Source: Mycobacteriaceae bacterium
GTDB lineage: Bacteria; Actinomycetota; Actinomycetes; Mycobacteriales; Mycobacteriaceae
Length of the DNA stretch: 64,000 bases
Direction of reading: 5' to 3'
NCBI GenBank assembly: GCA_019749805.1
Contig: JAIEPH010000027.1
Coordinates: 124,001 to 188,000, forward strand
Of the stretch, positions 22,125 to 34,585 are shown piece by piece. The notes beneath the pieces are model-generated. The model did no database searches. It worked only from the letters and a program-made list of their open reading frames with translations, and was not told the DNA's origin. Both the position numbers and the translations under genes were made by a program. Each line of letters starts with the position of its first letter. Position 1 is the stretch's first letter.

Positions 22125-23324
22125 ATGGACGTGGCGACAACAACCGTTGGTGTCACCGATTTGAAGTTCCGTCTGGTGCGTGAAGACTTCGCCGACGCTG
22201 TGGCTTGGGTAGCTCGTAATCTGCCGAACCGGCCGACGGTCCCGGTCCTGGCGGGTGTCCTGCTCACCGGTTCTGAAGACGGTTTGACGATCTCGGGATT
22301 CGACTACGAGGTATCGGCAGAGGTGCAGGTGGCGGCTGAAATCGCTTCGCCTGGAAGCGTTTTGGTGTCCGGGCGGCTGTTGTCCGACATCACCCGGGCG
22401 TTGCCGGGCAAACCGGTGGATGTCAGCGTCGAGGGCACTCGGGTGTCATTGACCTGCGGAAGCGCACGGTTCTCGCTGCCCACGATGGCGGTCGAGGATT
22501 ACCCGACACTGCCGACCCTGCCCGACGAGACCGGTGTCGTTTCGGCCAACCTGTTCGCCGAGGCGATAGGTCAGGTGGCTGTGGCGGCCGGGCGTGACGA
22601 TACGTTGCCGATGCTCACCGGCATTCGCGTCGAGATTTCGGGTGAGAACGTCATTTTGGCGGCGACCGATCGCTTCCGGCTCGCGGTTCGCGAGCTGACG
22701 TGGTCAACGGCAGCGGCCGACATGGAGGCCGCGGTGTTGGTTCCGGCCAAGACGTTGGCCGAAGCGGCCAAGGCCGGTGCCGATGGTTCGGATGTGCACC
22801 TGTCCTTGGGTTCGGGTGCCGAGGTCGGCAAGGAAGGCTTGTTGGGTATCCGCAGCAACGGCAAGCGCAGCACCACCCGCCTGCTCGACGCGGAGTTCCC
22901 CAAGTTCCGTCAGCTGCTCCCGACTGAGCACACCGCGATCGCGACGATCGATGTCGCCGAGCTCACCGAAGCCATCAAACGCGTGGCCCTGGTCGCCGAT
23001 CGCGGCGCGCAGGTGCGGATGGAGTTCGCCGACGACGTGCTGCGGTTGTCCGCCGGCGCGGACGACGTCGGGCGCGCGGAAGAGGACCTGCCTGTCACCT
23101 TCGCGGGTGAGCCGTTGACCATTGCGTTCAACCCGACGTACCTCACCGACGGGTTGAGTTCGTTGCACTCCGAACGCGTGACATTCGGTTTCACGACACC
23201 CAGCCGCCCCGCAGTGTTGCGTCCGGCGGGTGAAGATGACGGCAGCGTCGGCGACACGGGGCCGTTCCCCGCTGCGCAGACCGATTATGTCTACCTTTTG
23301 ATGCCGGTTCGGCTTCCTGGCTGA
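22125..23324 (+). CDS. dnaN: DNA polymerase III beta subunit (sliding clamp)
   Basis: This 399-residue clamp tethers the replicative polymerase to DNA. Three repeated clamp domains are visible. N-terminal [22 protein letters not shown] begins the first, and the C-terminus ends [12 protein letters not shown], the characteristic VMPVRLP-type tail near the peptide-binding pocket. The length matches actinobacterial clamps. ATG 22125 follows GAAGGGA by 4 bases. It is the first gene right of oriC and leads gnd and recF. Confidence 0.97.
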   Translation: MDVATTTVGVTDLKFRLVREDFADAVAWVARNLPNRPTVPVLAGVLLTGSEDGLTISGFDYEVSAEVQVAAEIASPGSVLVSGRLLSDITRALPGKPVDVSVEGTRVSLTCGSARFSLPTMAVEDYPTLPTLPDETGVVSANLFAEAIGQVAVAAGRDDTLPMLTGIRVEISGENVILAATDRFRLAVRELTWSTAAADMEAAVLVPAKTLAEAAKAGADGSDVHLSLGSGAEVGKEGLLGIRSNGKRSTTRLLDAEFPKFRQLLPTEHTAIATIDVAELTEAIKRVALVADRGAQVRMEFADDVLRLSAGADDVGRAEEDLPVTFAGEPLTIAFNPTYLTDGLSSLHSERVTFGFTTPSRPAVLRPAGEDDGSVGDTGPFPAAQTDYVYLLMPVRLPG

Positions 23325-23352
23325 CCGGCCCGACGCCACGACGGGGGCGCAC

Positions 23353-24246
23353 ATGCAATTGGGTCTGGTCGGCCTGGGCAAAATGGGCTTCAACATGCGC
23401 GAACGCCTGCGCGAGGGCGGGCACGACGTCATCGGCTTCGATCCGCGCCCGGAGGTCACCGACGTACCGACGTTGGCGGCGCTCGCGGAAGCCCTCGATG
23501 CCCCGCGCGTGGTCTGGGTGATGGTGCCGTCCGGGCACATCACCGACGAGACCATCGTGTCGCTCGCCGACGTGTTGAGCCCCGGTGATCTGGTGATCGA
23601 CGGTGGCAACTCCCGCTACACCGAGGACGGACCTCACGCGAAGCTGTTGGACGACAAGGGAATTGCGTTCATTGACGCCGGTGTGTCCGGCGGCATCTGG
23701 GGTCTGACCGAGGGCTACGGGCTCATGGTGGGCGGTAGCAAGGAAGACGTCGCGCGGGTCATGCCGATCTTCGAAACCCTGCGTCCGCCCGGCGAACAGG
23801 CCGACGGATTCGTCCACGCCGGACCCGTCGGTGCAGGTCACTACGCCAAGATGGTGCACAACGGTATCGAATACGGGCTGATGATGGCCTACGCCGAAGG
23901 CTACGAACTGTTGGCCGCCGAGGAGCTGATCGAAGACACTCAGCCCGTCATTCAGGCCTGGACCAACGGCACGGTGGTGCGGTCGTGGCTGCAGCAGCTG
24001 CTGGCCAAGGCGCTGAAAGAAGATCCGAAATTCACCGATATCACCGGTTACACCGAGGACTCCGGTGAGGGTCGCTGGACGGTGGAGGAAGCCATCAGCC
24101 ACCGAGTGCCCATGCCGGTGATCGCGGCGTCACTGTTTGCCCGGTTCGCTTCGCGTCAAGAGGACTCCCCCACCATGAAGGCAGTGTCGGCGCTGCGCAA
24201 CCAGTTCGGCGGCCATGCCGTGCAGAGGATCAGCGAGTCTGGATAG
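23353..24246 (+). CDS. gnd: 6-phosphogluconate dehydrogenase, decarboxylating (short form)
   Basis: This 297-residue enzyme oxidises and decarboxylates 6-phosphogluconate to ribulose 5-phosphate in the pentose phosphate pathway. The N-terminal Rossmann motif is LGLVGLGKMGFNM. The substrate-binding DGGNSRYTED and the catalytic lysine/asparagine segment GHYAKMVHNGIEYGLMMAYAEG are present. It is the short (about 300-residue) type. The gene lies between dnaN and recF as in M. smegmatis and is absent from this place in M. tuberculosis. The recF TTG follows its stop without a gap. Confidence 0.93.
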   Translation: MQLGLVGLGKMGFNMRERLREGGHDVIGFDPRPEVTDVPTLAALAEALDAPRVVWVMVPSGHITDETIVSLADVLSPGDLVIDGGNSRYTEDGPHAKLLDDKGIAFIDAGVSGGIWGLTEGYGLMVGGSKEDVARVMPIFETLRPPGEQADGFVHAGPVGAGHYAKMVHNGIEYGLMMAYAEGYELLAAEELIEDTQPVIQAWTNGTVVRSWLQQLLAKALKEDPKFTDITGYTEDSGEGRWTVEEAISHRVPMPVIAASLFARFASRQEDSPTMKAVSALRNQFGGHAVQRISESG

Positions 24247-25428
24247 TTGTACGTCAGAAACCTTGCACTTACCGATTTCCGGTCCTGGGCACGGATCGAG
24301 ATCGAGCTCGATCCCGGCCGAATCGTATTCGTGGGATCCAATGGTTTTGGCAAAACGAATCTGATTGAGGCGCTGTGGTATTCGTCGACATTGGGTTCAC
24401 ATCGGGTGGGCACTGACGGGCCGCTGATCCGGGCCGGCGCCCAACGCGCGGTGATCTCGACCATCGTGGTGAACGACGGGCGCGAACTCGCAGTCGACCT
24501 GGAGATCAACCCGGGCCGCGCCAACAAGGCGCGGCTGAACCGCTCCCCCGTTCGTAGCGCGCGCGAAATCCTGGGCGCCCTGCGGGCTGTGCTGTTCGCT
24601 CCCGAGGATCTGGCGTTGGTGCGCGGCGATCCGGGAGAACGACGGAGGTACCTCGACGAGCTGGCCACCACCCGCCGTCCGCGAGTGGCCGGTATCCGTG
24701 CCGATTACGACAAAGTGCTCAAACAGCGGACGGCGCTGTTGAAGTCGGCGGCTGGGGCGAGGTATCGGGGCGATCGCAGCGTTTTCGACACCCTGGACGT
24801 GTGGGACGGGCACCTCGCCGCCCACGGTGCGCAACTGATCGCGGCGCGGGTTGATCTGGTGAACCAACTGGCGCCCGAGGTGGAGAAGTCCTATCAACTG
24901 TTGGCGCCTGCATCGCGGCCGGCGGCCATCCGATACCGCAGCGGCGTGGAGGTCATCGAAAGCGAAGCCCAGGCCGGAACCGGAAGCACCGAATTGTTCG
25001 AGGCGGCCCTGCTCGACGAGCTGGCCCGGCGCCGCGACGCCGAACTGGAACGCGGCGTTTGCCTCGTGGGTCCGCACCGCGACGATCTGGAGTTGCGCCT
25101 CGGCGACCAAGTCGCGAAAGGCTTCGCAAGCCATGGCGAATCGTGGTCAATGGCGTTGGCCTTACGACTGGCGGCGTACGAACTGTTACGCGCGGAAGGC
25201 AGCGATCCGGTACTGCTCCTCGATGACGTCTTCGCCGAACTCGACACCGCGCGCAGGCAGGCGCTCGCCAACGTCGCGGCATCCGCGGAACAGGTGTTGG
25301 TCACGGCTGCGGTCCGCGAGGACATCCCGCAGGACTGGGATGCGACCAGAATCGAAATCGGCATGACCGACGACGACGCCGGGCGGGTTTCAGAAGTGCG
25401 AGACAGAACTGGTGGGAGTCGACCATGA
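24247..25428 (+). CDS. recF: DNA replication and repair protein RecF
   Basis: This 393-residue SMC-like ATPase loads RecA at gaps with RecO and RecR. Walker A is [18 protein letters not shown], the signature region follows [11 protein letters not shown], and Walker B is [11 protein letters not shown]. Translation appears to start at TTG 24247, immediately after the gnd stop; the family N-terminus [14 protein letters not shown] begins exactly there. The 3' end overlaps dciA by 4 bp. Position and length are standard. Confidence 0.95.
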   Translation: MYVRNLALTDFRSWARIEIELDPGRIVFVGSNGFGKTNLIEALWYSSTLGSHRVGTDGPLIRAGAQRAVISTIVVNDGRELAVDLEINPGRANKARLNRSPVRSAREILGALRAVLFAPEDLALVRGDPGERRRYLDELATTRRPRVAGIRADYDKVLKQRTALLKSAAGARYRGDRSVFDTLDVWDGHLAAHGAQLIAARVDLVNQLAPEVEKSYQLLAPASRPAAIRYRSGVEVIESEAQAGTGSTELFEAALLDELARRRDAELERGVCLVGPHRDDLELRLGDQVAKGFASHGESWSMALALRLAAYELLRAEGSDPVLLLDDVFAELDTARRQALANVAASAEQVLVTAAVREDIPQDWDATRIEIGMTDDDAGRVSEVRDRTGGSRP

Positions 25429-25973
25429 CCGACGACGTGGAACCGCCGGCACACCTGGCGCATCTAAAGGGTATGGATCTGGTCAGGCGGACCTTGGAGG
25501 AAGCCCGCGGCGCCGCCCGCAGTCAAGGAAAAGATGTCGGCCGCGGCCGCAGCACGCAGCCGCGCAAGAAGGTCGCGGGTACCAGTCGGCGACGGTGGTC
25601 GGGTCCGGGCCCGGATTCGCGCGACCCGCAGTTGCTCGGATCCCTCACCCGTGACCTCGCCCGCAACCGCGGTTGGTCGGATCGGGTCGCCGAAGGTGCG
25701 GTGTTCGGTCGTTGGTCGGCGGTCGCCGGTGAGCAGATCGCGGCACACGCGACGCCGACGTCGCTTCAGGAGGGTGTGCTGACGGTTTCGGCGGAGTCGA
25801 CGGCTTGGGCGACGCAGCTGAGAATGGTGCAGGCGCAACTCCTCGCGAAGATCGCGGCCGCGGTCGGCGACGGGGTGGTGAAATCGATGAAAATCGTCGG
25901 TCCGGTCGCTCCCTCCTGGCGCAAGGGGCGATATCACATCGCCGGGCGAGGACCCCGCGACACGTACGGATAA
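25425..25973 (+). CDS. dciA: DciA-type replicative helicase loader (DUF721)
   Basis: This 182-residue protein has a basic, unstructured N-terminal half (residues 20–65 rich in R and K) and a C-terminal DUF721 domain ([41 protein letters not shown]). DUF721 proteins, including M. tuberculosis Rv0004, interact with and load the DnaB helicase in bacteria without DnaC or DnaI. The start ATG overlaps the recF stop (ATGA). It closes the dnaN–gnd–recF–dciA operon 219 bp before gyrB. Confidence 0.9.
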   Translation: MTDDVEPPAHLAHLKGMDLVRRTLEEARGAARSQGKDVGRGRSTQPRKKVAGTSRRRWSGPGPDSRDPQLLGSLTRDLARNRGWSDRVAEGAVFGRWSAVAGEQIAAHATPTSLQEGVLTVSAESTAWATQLRMVQAQLLAKIAAAVGDGVVKSMKIVGPVAPSWRKGRYHIAGRGPRDTYG

Positions 25974-26132
25974 GAGCGATCCTGCTGTTGCCTGAGAGCC
26001 GCCAGAACACAGAAAGCGACGTTCTCAAGCGTCATGACGCACCTCGGAGCGAGAAATTCAGCAGACGGCGCAAATAGGTATGTGAAAACGCCGCCTCAGA
26101 GTCGGTCCCGACGGTAGTTGACGGTAGACTGA

Positions 26133-28220
<2,088 letters not shown>

Positions 28221-28250
28221 CGAATAACCACGGTTTAGGGCTGAAAACAC

Positions 28251-31200
28251 ATGACTGATACCACCTTGCCACCAAGCGGCGGTGCGGGCGACCGCATCGA
28301 GCCGGTCGACATCCAGCACGAGATGCAGCGCAGCTACATCGACTACGCCATGAGCGTCATTGTCGGGCGTGCGCTGCCCGAGGTGCGCGACGGCCTCAAG
28401 CCGGTGCACCGCCGCGTGCTGTACGCCATGTTCGACTCCGGCTTCCGGCCGGACCGCGGCCACGCGAAATCCGCACGCTCCGTTGCCGAGACGATGGGCA
28501 ACTACCACCCGCACGGCGACTCGTCGATCTACGACACGTTGGTCCGGATGGCCCAGCCGTGGTCGCTGCGCTACCCGCTGGTGGACGGTCAGGGCAACTT
28601 CGGCTCGCCGGGCAACGATCCGCCGGCCGCGATGCGCTACTGCGTTACCGGCGATGCGCTGGTGCGATTGCCGTTTGGGCAGTCGGTGCGGATTGCGGAC
28701 GTTGTACCCGGTGCGCGGCCGAACACAGATAACGTTGTGGACGCAAAGGTTCTGGATCGCCACGGCAACCCGGTCACAGCCGATCGCCTGTTCCACTCCG
28801 GTGAGCAAGCGACCTATACCGTCCGCACCGCGGAAGGGTACGAGGTAACCGGCACCGCGAACCACCCCCTGCTATGCCTGGTGGACGTCGCGGGCGTGCC
28901 GACGCTGCTGTGGAAGCTGATCGAGGAGATTCGTCCCGACGATCGCGTGGTGATTCAACGGACTCCGCCGATGGAATTCGGCCCCGCCGATTGGCACGAC
29001 GCGTTCGAGGCGCTGCTCCTCGGTGCTCTGATCAGCGAGGGTTTCGTTTCGGAGCGACGGGCCGGTTTCAACAATCTAGATCGCGACTACTTCAACATGG
29101 TGGTAGCCGCCTATGACGCCGTGGTCGGGGGTCCCCGTTACGTTTCGGAACGGACCATCCTTTCCGGCTCGCGCCTACTGGAGCTGGACATCCACAATCT
29201 GACTGCACTGCGTAGAACTCGCTTGGCCTGTCTGGAAGGCCAGCGATCTGCCGACAAGGCAGTCCCAGAGTGGATGTGGCAGTCCGCGGCCGCAGTGAAG
29301 CGAGTCTTCCTTCAGGCGTTGTTCGAAGGCGACGGTTCCTGTTCTGCGCTCCCCCGCAACACGATCCAAGTCTCGTATTCGACCAGAAGCGGTCAGCTCG
29401 CAAAGGATGTCCAACAAATGTTGTTGGAGTTCGGCGTTATCTCACGCCGCTACCTACACGCGGTTGGTGAGCACAAGGTCGTGATCACGAATCGTGCCCA
29501 CGCCGAATTGTTTTCGACACAAGTCGGTTTCGGCGGGTCAAAGCAAGTCAAGCTGACAGAGGTGCTGCAGGCGTTGCCTAAGAAGGCTGCGGGCTTGGAC
29601 TCGGACCACGTGCCGGGACTCGCGAGCTTCATCCGCAAGCATGGCGGCGGCCGATGGGTCGACAAGGACTGGCTCAACCGGCACAACATCGATCGGTTAT
29701 CACGGTGGCAGCGTGATGCGGCCCAGATCCTAGGCCATATCGCCGACGGAGATGTCCGTGCGATCGCGTCTGATCTAACCGACGGTAGGTTCTATTACGC
29801 GCGAGTCACGTCGTTGACAGACGCTGGCGTGCAGCCGGTTTACAGCCTGCGAGTAGACACGGATGACCACGCCTTTATCACCAACGGCTTTGTCAGTCAC
29901 AACACGGAAGCGCGCCTGACTCCGCTGGCGATGGAGATGCTGCGTGAAATCGACGAGGAGACAGTCGATTTCGTCCCGAACTACGACGGCCGCGTGCAGG
30001 AGCCGACGGTTCTGCCGAGCCGGTTCCCCAACCTACTGGCCAACGGCTCGGGCGGCATCGCGGTCGGCATGGCCACCAACATGCCGCCGCACAACCTGCG
30101 CGAGCTGGGCGATGCTGTGTTCTGGTGCCTGGAGAACTTCGAAGCCGATGAAGAAGCCACCCTTGAGGCGGTCTGCGAGCGCGTCAAGGGTCCCGACTTC
30201 CCCACCTACGGCCTCATCGTCGGATCGCAGGGCATCTCCGACACGTATCGGACCGGCCGGGGGTCGGTTCGCATGCGCGGAGTCTGCGAGATCGAAGAAG
30301 ACAGCAGGGGACGCACCGGGATCGTCATCACCGAGCTGCCGTATCAGGTCAACCACGACAACTTCATCACCTCGATCGCCGAACAGGTGCGCGACGGCAA
30401 GCTCGCCGGCATCTCGAACATCGAGGATCAGTCCAGTGACCGGGTCGGGTTGCGCATCGTCGTGGAGCTCAAACGCGACGCCGTGGCCAAGGTGGTGCTG
30501 AACAACCTCTACAAGCACACCCAGCTGCAGACCAGCTTTGGTGCCAACATGCTGTCCATCGTCGACGGCGTGCCGCGCACACTGCGGCTCGACCAGTTGA
30601 TCCGGCACTACGTCAATCACCAACTCGACGTCATCGTGCGGCGCACCACCTACCGGCTGCGCAAGGCGAACGAGCGGGCCCACATTCTGCGCGGCCTGGT
30701 CAAGGCGCTCGATGCGCTCGACGAGGTCATTGCGCTGATCCGGGCGTCGGAGACCGTCGAGGTGGCCCGCCAGGGCCTGATCGGGTTGCTCGACATCGAC
30801 GAGATCCAGGCCCAGGCCATCCTCGATATGCAGCTGCGCCGGCTCGCGGCCCTCGAGCGTCAGCGCATCGTCGACGATCTGGCGAAGATCGAGGCCGAGA
30901 TCGCCGACCTCGAGGACATCCTGGCCAAGCCGGAGCGGCAGCGCGCCATCGTGCGCGACGAGCTCCAGGAGCTTGTCGACAAGTACGGGGACGACCGCCG
31001 GACCCGCATCATCGCTGCGGACGGCGACGTGGCCGACGAAGACCTGATCGCCCGCGAAGAGGTCGTCGTCACGATCACCGAAACCGGCTACGCCAAGCGG
31101 ACCAAGTCCGACCTCTACCGCAGCCAGAAGCGCGGCGGCAAGGGCGTGCAGGGTGCGGGGCTGAAGCAGGACGACATCGTCAACCACTTCTTCGTCTGCT

Positions 31201-32021
31201 CCACGCACGACTGGATCCTGTTCTTCACCACTCAGGGCCGGGTCTATCGCGCGAAGGCGTACGACCTGCCCGAGGCGTCGCGTACGGCGCGCGGCCAGCA
31301 CGTCGCCAACCTGCTGGCATTCCAGCCGGAGGAGCGCATCGCACAGGTCATCCAGATCAAGACGTACGAGGATGCGCCGTATCTGGTGCTGGCCACGCGC
31401 AATGGTCTGGTGAAGAAGTCCAAGCTCACCGACTTCGACTCCAACCGCACCGGCGGCATCGTCGCGGTCAACCTGCGTGACGGTGACGAGTTGGTGGGCG
31501 CGGTCCTGTGCTCGGCGGAAGCGGACCTGCTGCTGGTCTCCGCCAAGGGGCAGTCGATTCGCTTCTCAGCAACCGATGAGGCACTGCGTCCGATGGGCCG
31601 CGCCACCTCCGGTGTGCAGGGCATGCGGTTCAACACCGACGACGAGCTGCTGTCGCTGAACGTCGTGCGCGACGACACGTATCTGCTGGTCGCGACCGCC
31701 GGCGGATACGCCAAGCGCACCGCCATCGAGGAGTACCCGGTCCAGGGCCGCGGTGGCAAAGGGGTGTTGACGATTCAGTTCGACAAGAGACGTGGCAGTC
31801 TGGTCGGAGCGTTGATCGTCGATGACGACACAGAGTTGTATGCCATCACCTCGGGTGGGGGTGTCATCCGGACGGCGGCTCGCCAGGTGCGCAAGGCCGG
31901 GCGGCAGACCAAGGGCGTTCGGTTGATGAACCTGGGTGAGGGCACGACACTGATAGCCATCGCGCGCAACGCGGAGGAAGGCGACAGCACCGACGAGGTC
32001 AACACCGACGTCGGCGAGTAG
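28251..32021 (+). CDS. gyrA: DNA gyrase subunit A containing an intein
   Basis: This 1256-residue precursor would splice to an 835-residue GyrA. The breakage-reunion domain covers the N-terminal part. The catalytic tyrosine is residue 130 in AAMRY, and the intein begins at the next codon. The C-terminal beta-pinwheel carries the repeated GyrA box, for example [12 protein letters not shown]. The quinolone-resistance-determining region reads [15 protein letters not shown]: serine 91 stands where M. tuberculosis has alanine 90, and Asp95 (equivalent to Asp94) is wild-type. The downstream DUF3566 gene follows after 41 bp. Confidence 0.97.
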   Translation: MTDTTLPPSGGAGDRIEPVDIQHEMQRSYIDYAMSVIVGRALPEVRDGLKPVHRRVLYAMFDSGFRPDRGHAKSARSVAETMGNYHPHGDSSIYDTLVRMAQPWSLRYPLVDGQGNFGSPGNDPPAAMRYCVTGDALVRLPFGQSVRIADVVPGARPNTDNVVDAKVLDRHGNPVTADRLFHSGEQATYTVRTAEGYEVTGTANHPLLCLVDVAGVPTLLWKLIEEIRPDDRVVIQRTPPMEFGPADWHDAFEALLLGALISEGFVSERRAGFNNLDRDYFNMVVAAYDAVVGGPRYVSERTILSGSRLLELDIHNLTALRRTRLACLEGQRSADKAVPEWMWQSAAAVKRVFLQALFEGDGSCSALPRNTIQVSYSTRSGQLAKDVQQMLLEFGVISRRYLHAVGEHKVVITNRAHAELFSTQVGFGGSKQVKLTEVLQALPKKAAGLDSDHVPGLASFIRKHGGGRWVDKDWLNRHNIDRLSRWQRDAAQILGHIADGDVRAIASDLTDGRFYYARVTSLTDAGVQPVYSLRVDTDDHAFITNGFVSHNTEARLTPLAMEMLREIDEETVDFVPNYDGRVQEPTVLPSRFPNLLANGSGGIAVGMATNMPPHNLRELGDAVFWCLENFEADEEATLEAVCERVKGPDFPTYGLIVGSQGISDTYRTGRGSVRMRGVCEIEEDSRGRTGIVITELPYQVNHDNFITSIAEQVRDGKLAGISNIEDQSSDRVGLRIVVELKRDAVAKVVLNNLYKHTQLQTSFGANMLSIVDGVPRTLRLDQLIRHYVNHQLDVIVRRTTYRLRKANERAHILRGLVKALDALDEVIALIRASETVEVARQGLIGLLDIDEIQAQAILDMQLRRLAALERQRIVDDLAKIEAEIADLEDILAKPERQRAIVRDELQELVDKYGDDRRTRIIAADGDVADEDLIAREEVVVTITETGYAKRTKSDLYRSQKRGGKGVQGAGLKQDDIVNHFFVCSTHDWILFFTTQGRVYRAKAYDLPEASRTARGQHVANLLAFQPEERIAQVIQIKTYEDAPYLVLATRNGLVKKSKLTDFDSNRTGGIVAVNLRDGDELVGAVLCSAEADLLLVSAKGQSIRFSATDEALRPMGRATSGVQGMRFNTDDELLSLNVVRDDTYLLVATAGGYAKRTAIEEYPVQGRGGKGVLTIQFDKRRGSLVGALIVDDDTELYAITSGGGVIRTAARQVRKAGRQTKGVRLMNLGEGTTLIAIARNAEEGDSTDEVNTDVGE
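28641..29903 (+). mobile_element. GyrA intein with LAGLIDADG endonuclease (421 residues)
   Basis: The self-splicing insertion runs from Cys1 (CVTGDALV) to the terminal His–Asn (FVSHN), with threonine as the +1 residue (TEARL). Block B is [10 protein letters not shown]. The two dodecapeptides of a DOD homing endonuclease are [11 protein letters not shown] and [11 protein letters not shown], each with its acidic residue. Splicing blocks match the M. xenopi GyrA mini-intein, but this one keeps the endonuclease. Its GC content is visibly lower than the flanking exteins. It sits directly after the catalytic tyrosine, the usual GyrA-a site. Confidence 0.97.
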
Positions 32022-32062
32022 CTCATCAAGCGTGACCTGTAGTGGCCAGTTAGGAGCCGTAG

Positions 32063-33091
32063 GTGACTTCACCGAACGAGCCAGGGTATCCCCGCGCGAC
32101 TGATGGGGGTGGGAACGGCTCCGGCACGGGTCCCGATGGCGGCTCGGTGAGCGGACCGGCGCCACGGGGTCCGGTGACCAGCGGGTCCGGGCCGGAACGT
32201 AGCTCCGATGCGACCGACGTCCCGCCCTGGCAGCGGGGACGGCCGGCCGGCCCGACGAACCGGGCTCCCGATGCCTCGGGACGGCCGGATTCGCCCGCCC
32301 GCCCGGAGGCACCGCGGCGCGGCAATGGCGGCGCGACGGGCCAGACCGCCGGGATCGACGCGCGGCTGAACCGGTTCTTGGCCGGCGGCTCGTCGGCAGC
32401 TCCCCAGGAGGCCGACGCGTCGGGCTGGGCAGACCCACCTGAGCCGACGCCGCGACCCGAGCCGACCTCGCGACCCGAGCCGACCTCGCGACCCGAGCCG
32501 ACGCCTCGTCCGGAGCCCGCGCCTCGTCCGGAGCCCGCGCCCCGGCCGGAACCCGCCCGTCCCGAGCCGTACGCCAGTGAGATTCCCGACCTATCGGGTG
32601 CGGCGCCGCGGTCGGGCCCGCGCAAGCCGGGCAGTCCAGAACGTCCAGAGCGGCCGGGGCAGGAGCCGGCGGGCCGTCCCGCTCGACCAGGCGGGCGGCT
32701 TCAGGCGGCGGCCAGTCGACATCAGGGTCCGGTGCGCGCCAGCATGCAGATCCGGCGGGTGGACCCCTGGAGTGTGCTGAAGGTTTCGGCGGTGTTGTCG
32801 GTCGCGCTGTTCTTCGTGTGGATGATCGCGGTTGCGTTCCTGTACCTGGTACTCGGCGGCATGGGCGTGTGGAGCAAGCTGAACAGCAATGTCGGCGACC
32901 TGCTGACCAGTGCGAGCGGTAGCTCCGGCGGCGAGCTCGTCTCCAGCGGAACGATATTCGGCGGCGCGGCATTGATCGGGTTGGTCAACATCGTGCTGCT
33001 GACGGCGATGGCGACCATCGGTGCCTTCATCTACAACCTGACCACCGACATCGTCGGCGGTGTGGAAGTCACCCTCGCCGACAGGGACTGA
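32063..33091 (+). CDS. DUF3566 transmembrane protein (Rv0007-like)
   Basis: This 342-residue protein has about 230 disordered N-terminal residues rich in proline, glycine and glutamate, including seven tandem PEP(T/A)xR-type hexads at about residues 132–172. The conserved C-terminal DUF3566 domain begins at [23 protein letters not shown]. It has two membrane helices separated by an extracytoplasmic loop (second helix [20 protein letters not shown]). GTG 32063 follows AGGAG by 6 bases. It follows gyrA in all mycobacteria; its function is unknown. The disordered segment is a plausible phosphorylation or interaction platform (inference). Confidence 0.88.
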   Translation: MTSPNEPGYPRATDGGGNGSGTGPDGGSVSGPAPRGPVTSGSGPERSSDATDVPPWQRGRPAGPTNRAPDASGRPDSPARPEAPRRGNGGATGQTAGIDARLNRFLAGGSSAAPQEADASGWADPPEPTPRPEPTSRPEPTSRPEPTPRPEPAPRPEPAPRPEPARPEPYASEIPDLSGAAPRSGPRKPGSPERPERPGQEPAGRPARPGGRLQAAASRHQGPVRASMQIRRVDPWSVLKVSAVLSVALFFVWMIAVAFLYLVLGGMGVWSKLNSNVGDLLTSASGSSGGELVSSGTIFGGAALIGLVNIVLLTAMATIGAFIYNLTTDIVGGVEVTLADRD

Positions 33092-33270
33092 ACGCCGATC
33101 TTCATTGACTCTGCGCCCACGGCGGAGAAATCGGCCAGTCGACGTCCCTCAGCGCTGGGCCCACGCGTAGCTGGGGAAGTCAATCCGCCGCGTGCAGGTC
33201 CTCGGGTTCGCGGTTTGGGCGGGAGCTTACGATTGCGGTAGTCTCGTCGCTCGGCCGTACCGGCACAAAC

Positions 33271-33344
33271 GGGGCTATAGCTCAGGCGGTTAGAGCGCTT
33301 CGCTGATAACGAAGAGGTCGGAGGTTCGAGTCCTCCTAGCCCCA
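33271..33344 (+). tRNA. ileT: tRNA-Ile (GAT)
   Basis: A 74-nt cloverleaf with acceptor GGGGCTA pairing TAGCCCC, D-loop AGCTCAGGCGGTTAGAGC, anticodon GAT at 33305–33307 and T-arm GGAGG TTCGAGT CCTCC. The discriminator A is at 33344; CCA is not encoded. Confidence 0.97.
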
Positions 33345-33360
33345 CGGAAAGGTTCACACC

Positions 33361-33474
33361 ATGAGGGTTGTGGTGCTGCTTGCCACGGTGGTCGCCGCGG
33401 TTGTCGCCGTGGCGCTCTGGCGGTCACGGCACGGCGTGGAAGTGTGGCATGCGGCGGCCGACGTGCCGGCCTGA
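33361..33474 (+). CDS. DLW-39-like micro-membrane protein
   Basis: This 37-residue protein lies between the tRNA-Ile and tRNA-Ala genes. ATG 33361 has GGAAAGG 8 bases upstream. Residues 3–20 form one membrane helix (VVVLLATVVAAVVAVALW), followed by the short tail RSRHGVEVWHAAADVPA. Actinobacteria carry a conserved 39-residue protein at this place, named for a DLW motif; here the corresponding triplet is EVW. I assign it to that family by position, size and layout. Its function is unknown. Confidence 0.7.
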   Translation: MRVVVLLATVVAAVVAVALWRSRHGVEVWHAAADVPA

Positions 33475-33484
33475 AGTTTCCCGA

Positions 33485-33557
33485 GGGGCCTTAGCTCAGT
33501 TGGTAGAGCGCTGCCTTTGCAAGGCAGAAGTCAGGGGTTCGAATCCCCTAGGCTCCA
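33485..33557 (+). tRNA. alaT: tRNA-Ala (TGC), integration target
   Basis: A 73-nt cloverleaf: acceptor GGGGCCT pairing with AGGCTCC (with a G–T pair), D-arm AGCTCAGTTGGTAGAGC, anticodon TGC at 33518–33520 and T-arm GGGG TTCGAAT CCCC. CCA is not encoded. The 3' half is duplicated imperfectly 1.07 kb downstream, showing that an element integrated here. Confidence 0.97.
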
Positions 33558-33558
33558 C
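33513..33558 (+). other. attL-type site (3' half of tRNA-Ala)
   Basis: This 46-bp segment matches 34586–34631 at 43 of 46 positions. It covers the anticodon arm, T-arm and acceptor end. It marks the left junction of the degenerate integrated element. Confidence 0.85.
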
Positions 33559-33600
33559 AGACAAAACCAGCAGCTCAACGGCTTTCGAAGGCTCGAACAG

Positions 33601-34190
33601 TCAGGCTGAAATCGGTTCGGTGACCACATTTTGACCCCACTTTCGAGTTAGAAGCTCGTTGATGGCGACGCCGACTGCCTTCACATCTGACCCGTATAGG
33701 TGTCCGTAGCGGTCCAACGTCAGCCCAGCGGACTCGTGTCCGAGCATGTTGTGCAGCGCCTTGATGTTGGCACCGGCCTGGATCGCCAGCGACGCCGCCG
33801 TGTGCCGAAGTTCGTAAAGTTTGAAGTCGAAGCAGGTGATCAGATCTCCGTCTTCTCGCTTCTCCGTCACCGACCGCGAGTCCTGATGTTCAGACGCTCT
33901 CGATCTATGTCTCGCCAACGCAGTTCGGCGACCTCCCCGAACCGCAACCCACACGTACACCAGCGGACGATTCAACCCGGCAGCATCCGCCAGGCGGTGC
34001 AGCTGCTCCAAGGTCAGGAACCTCTGCTCGACGTCGGTCACGGGCGGCAGTTCCACCCCGTCAACCGAATTCATCACCAGACGGTTCTCCCGCACAGCCA
34101 ATCGCGAGCACCTGGCGCAGCACCCGGTACCGCAATCGGGCCATGTAGAGCCGTGGTGTCCCGTCCGCGAACTCCTCGGGGCGGGTGGGG
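33601..34190 (-). pseudogene. Degenerate tyrosine integrase
   Basis: The intact frame (33601–34101) gives the C-terminal part: RFLTLEQLHRLADAAG, then LRHTAASLAIQAGANIKALH, NMLGHES and DRYGHLY with the nucleophilic tyrosine. The segment between VYV and YELRHT is far too short and out of register, so box I with the first catalytic arginine is lost by an internal deletion and shift. Upstream, a second minus-strand frame (from about 34190) reads PRLYMARLRYRVLRQVLA and joins the first by a frameshift near 34105. It faces the tRNA-Ala att site, as phage integrases do. It is almost certainly non-functional. The left end of the pseudogene is approximate. Confidence 0.85.
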
Positions 34191-34256
34191 CAGCTACGGT
34201 GACCGGCTGGCCTAAACTGGGTACACGCCTAGAGGGACCTAGTGGAGGTGTGTGCC

Positions 34257-34514
34257 ATGAAGAACATCCTCGTCACCTTGGCCACGCTCGCAGTGCCGGC
34301 GGGAATCGCCCTCGCCGGGGCCGGAAGCGCCCAGGCCAACGATGACCCCGGCCTGTGCTGGGACGGCGTGATCTGGAGCGCCTGCGTGTCAGGACCAGGT
34401 TGGGTTGACTGGAACCCGGGGTGGGTTGACTGGAACCCGGGGTGGGGCGGCTGCAATCCCGGGCACGGGTGTTTTGATGAAAATCACGGCGGGAAGCATT
34501 CGAAGTGGAGGTAG
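34257..34514 (+). CDS. Small secreted cysteine-containing repeat protein
   Basis: This 85-residue protein has the signal peptide MKNILVTLATLAVPAGIALA ending GAGSAQA, cleaved before NDDP. The mature part has four cysteines and a tandem motif PGWVDWN repeated twice plus a degenerate third copy (PGWGGCN). The start is ATG 34257 with GGAGG at 34244–34248; the upstream GTG at 34242 overlaps that site. It lies inside the integrated-element scar between the integrase remnant and the right att copy. Small secreted proteins of this plan are common in mycobacteria; no function can be given. Confidence 0.8.
   Translation: MKNILVTLATLAVPAGIALAGAGSAQANDDPGLCWDGVIWSACVSGPGWVDWNPGWVDWNPGWGGCNPGHGCFDENHGGKHSKWR
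34401..34442 (+). repeat. Exact 21-bp tandem duplication in the secreted-protein gene
   Basis: Positions 34401–34421 and 34422–34442 are identical 21-mers encoding the GWVDWNP heptad. A diverged third unit follows. In-frame length suggests recent slippage. Confidence 0.9.
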
Positions 34515-34585
34515 TCGGAGCAGCTCCCGGCTCTGCAGCCCTTCGACCCCGCCAATGCTGATGGTGCAAGCCATCACGGGTTCTC

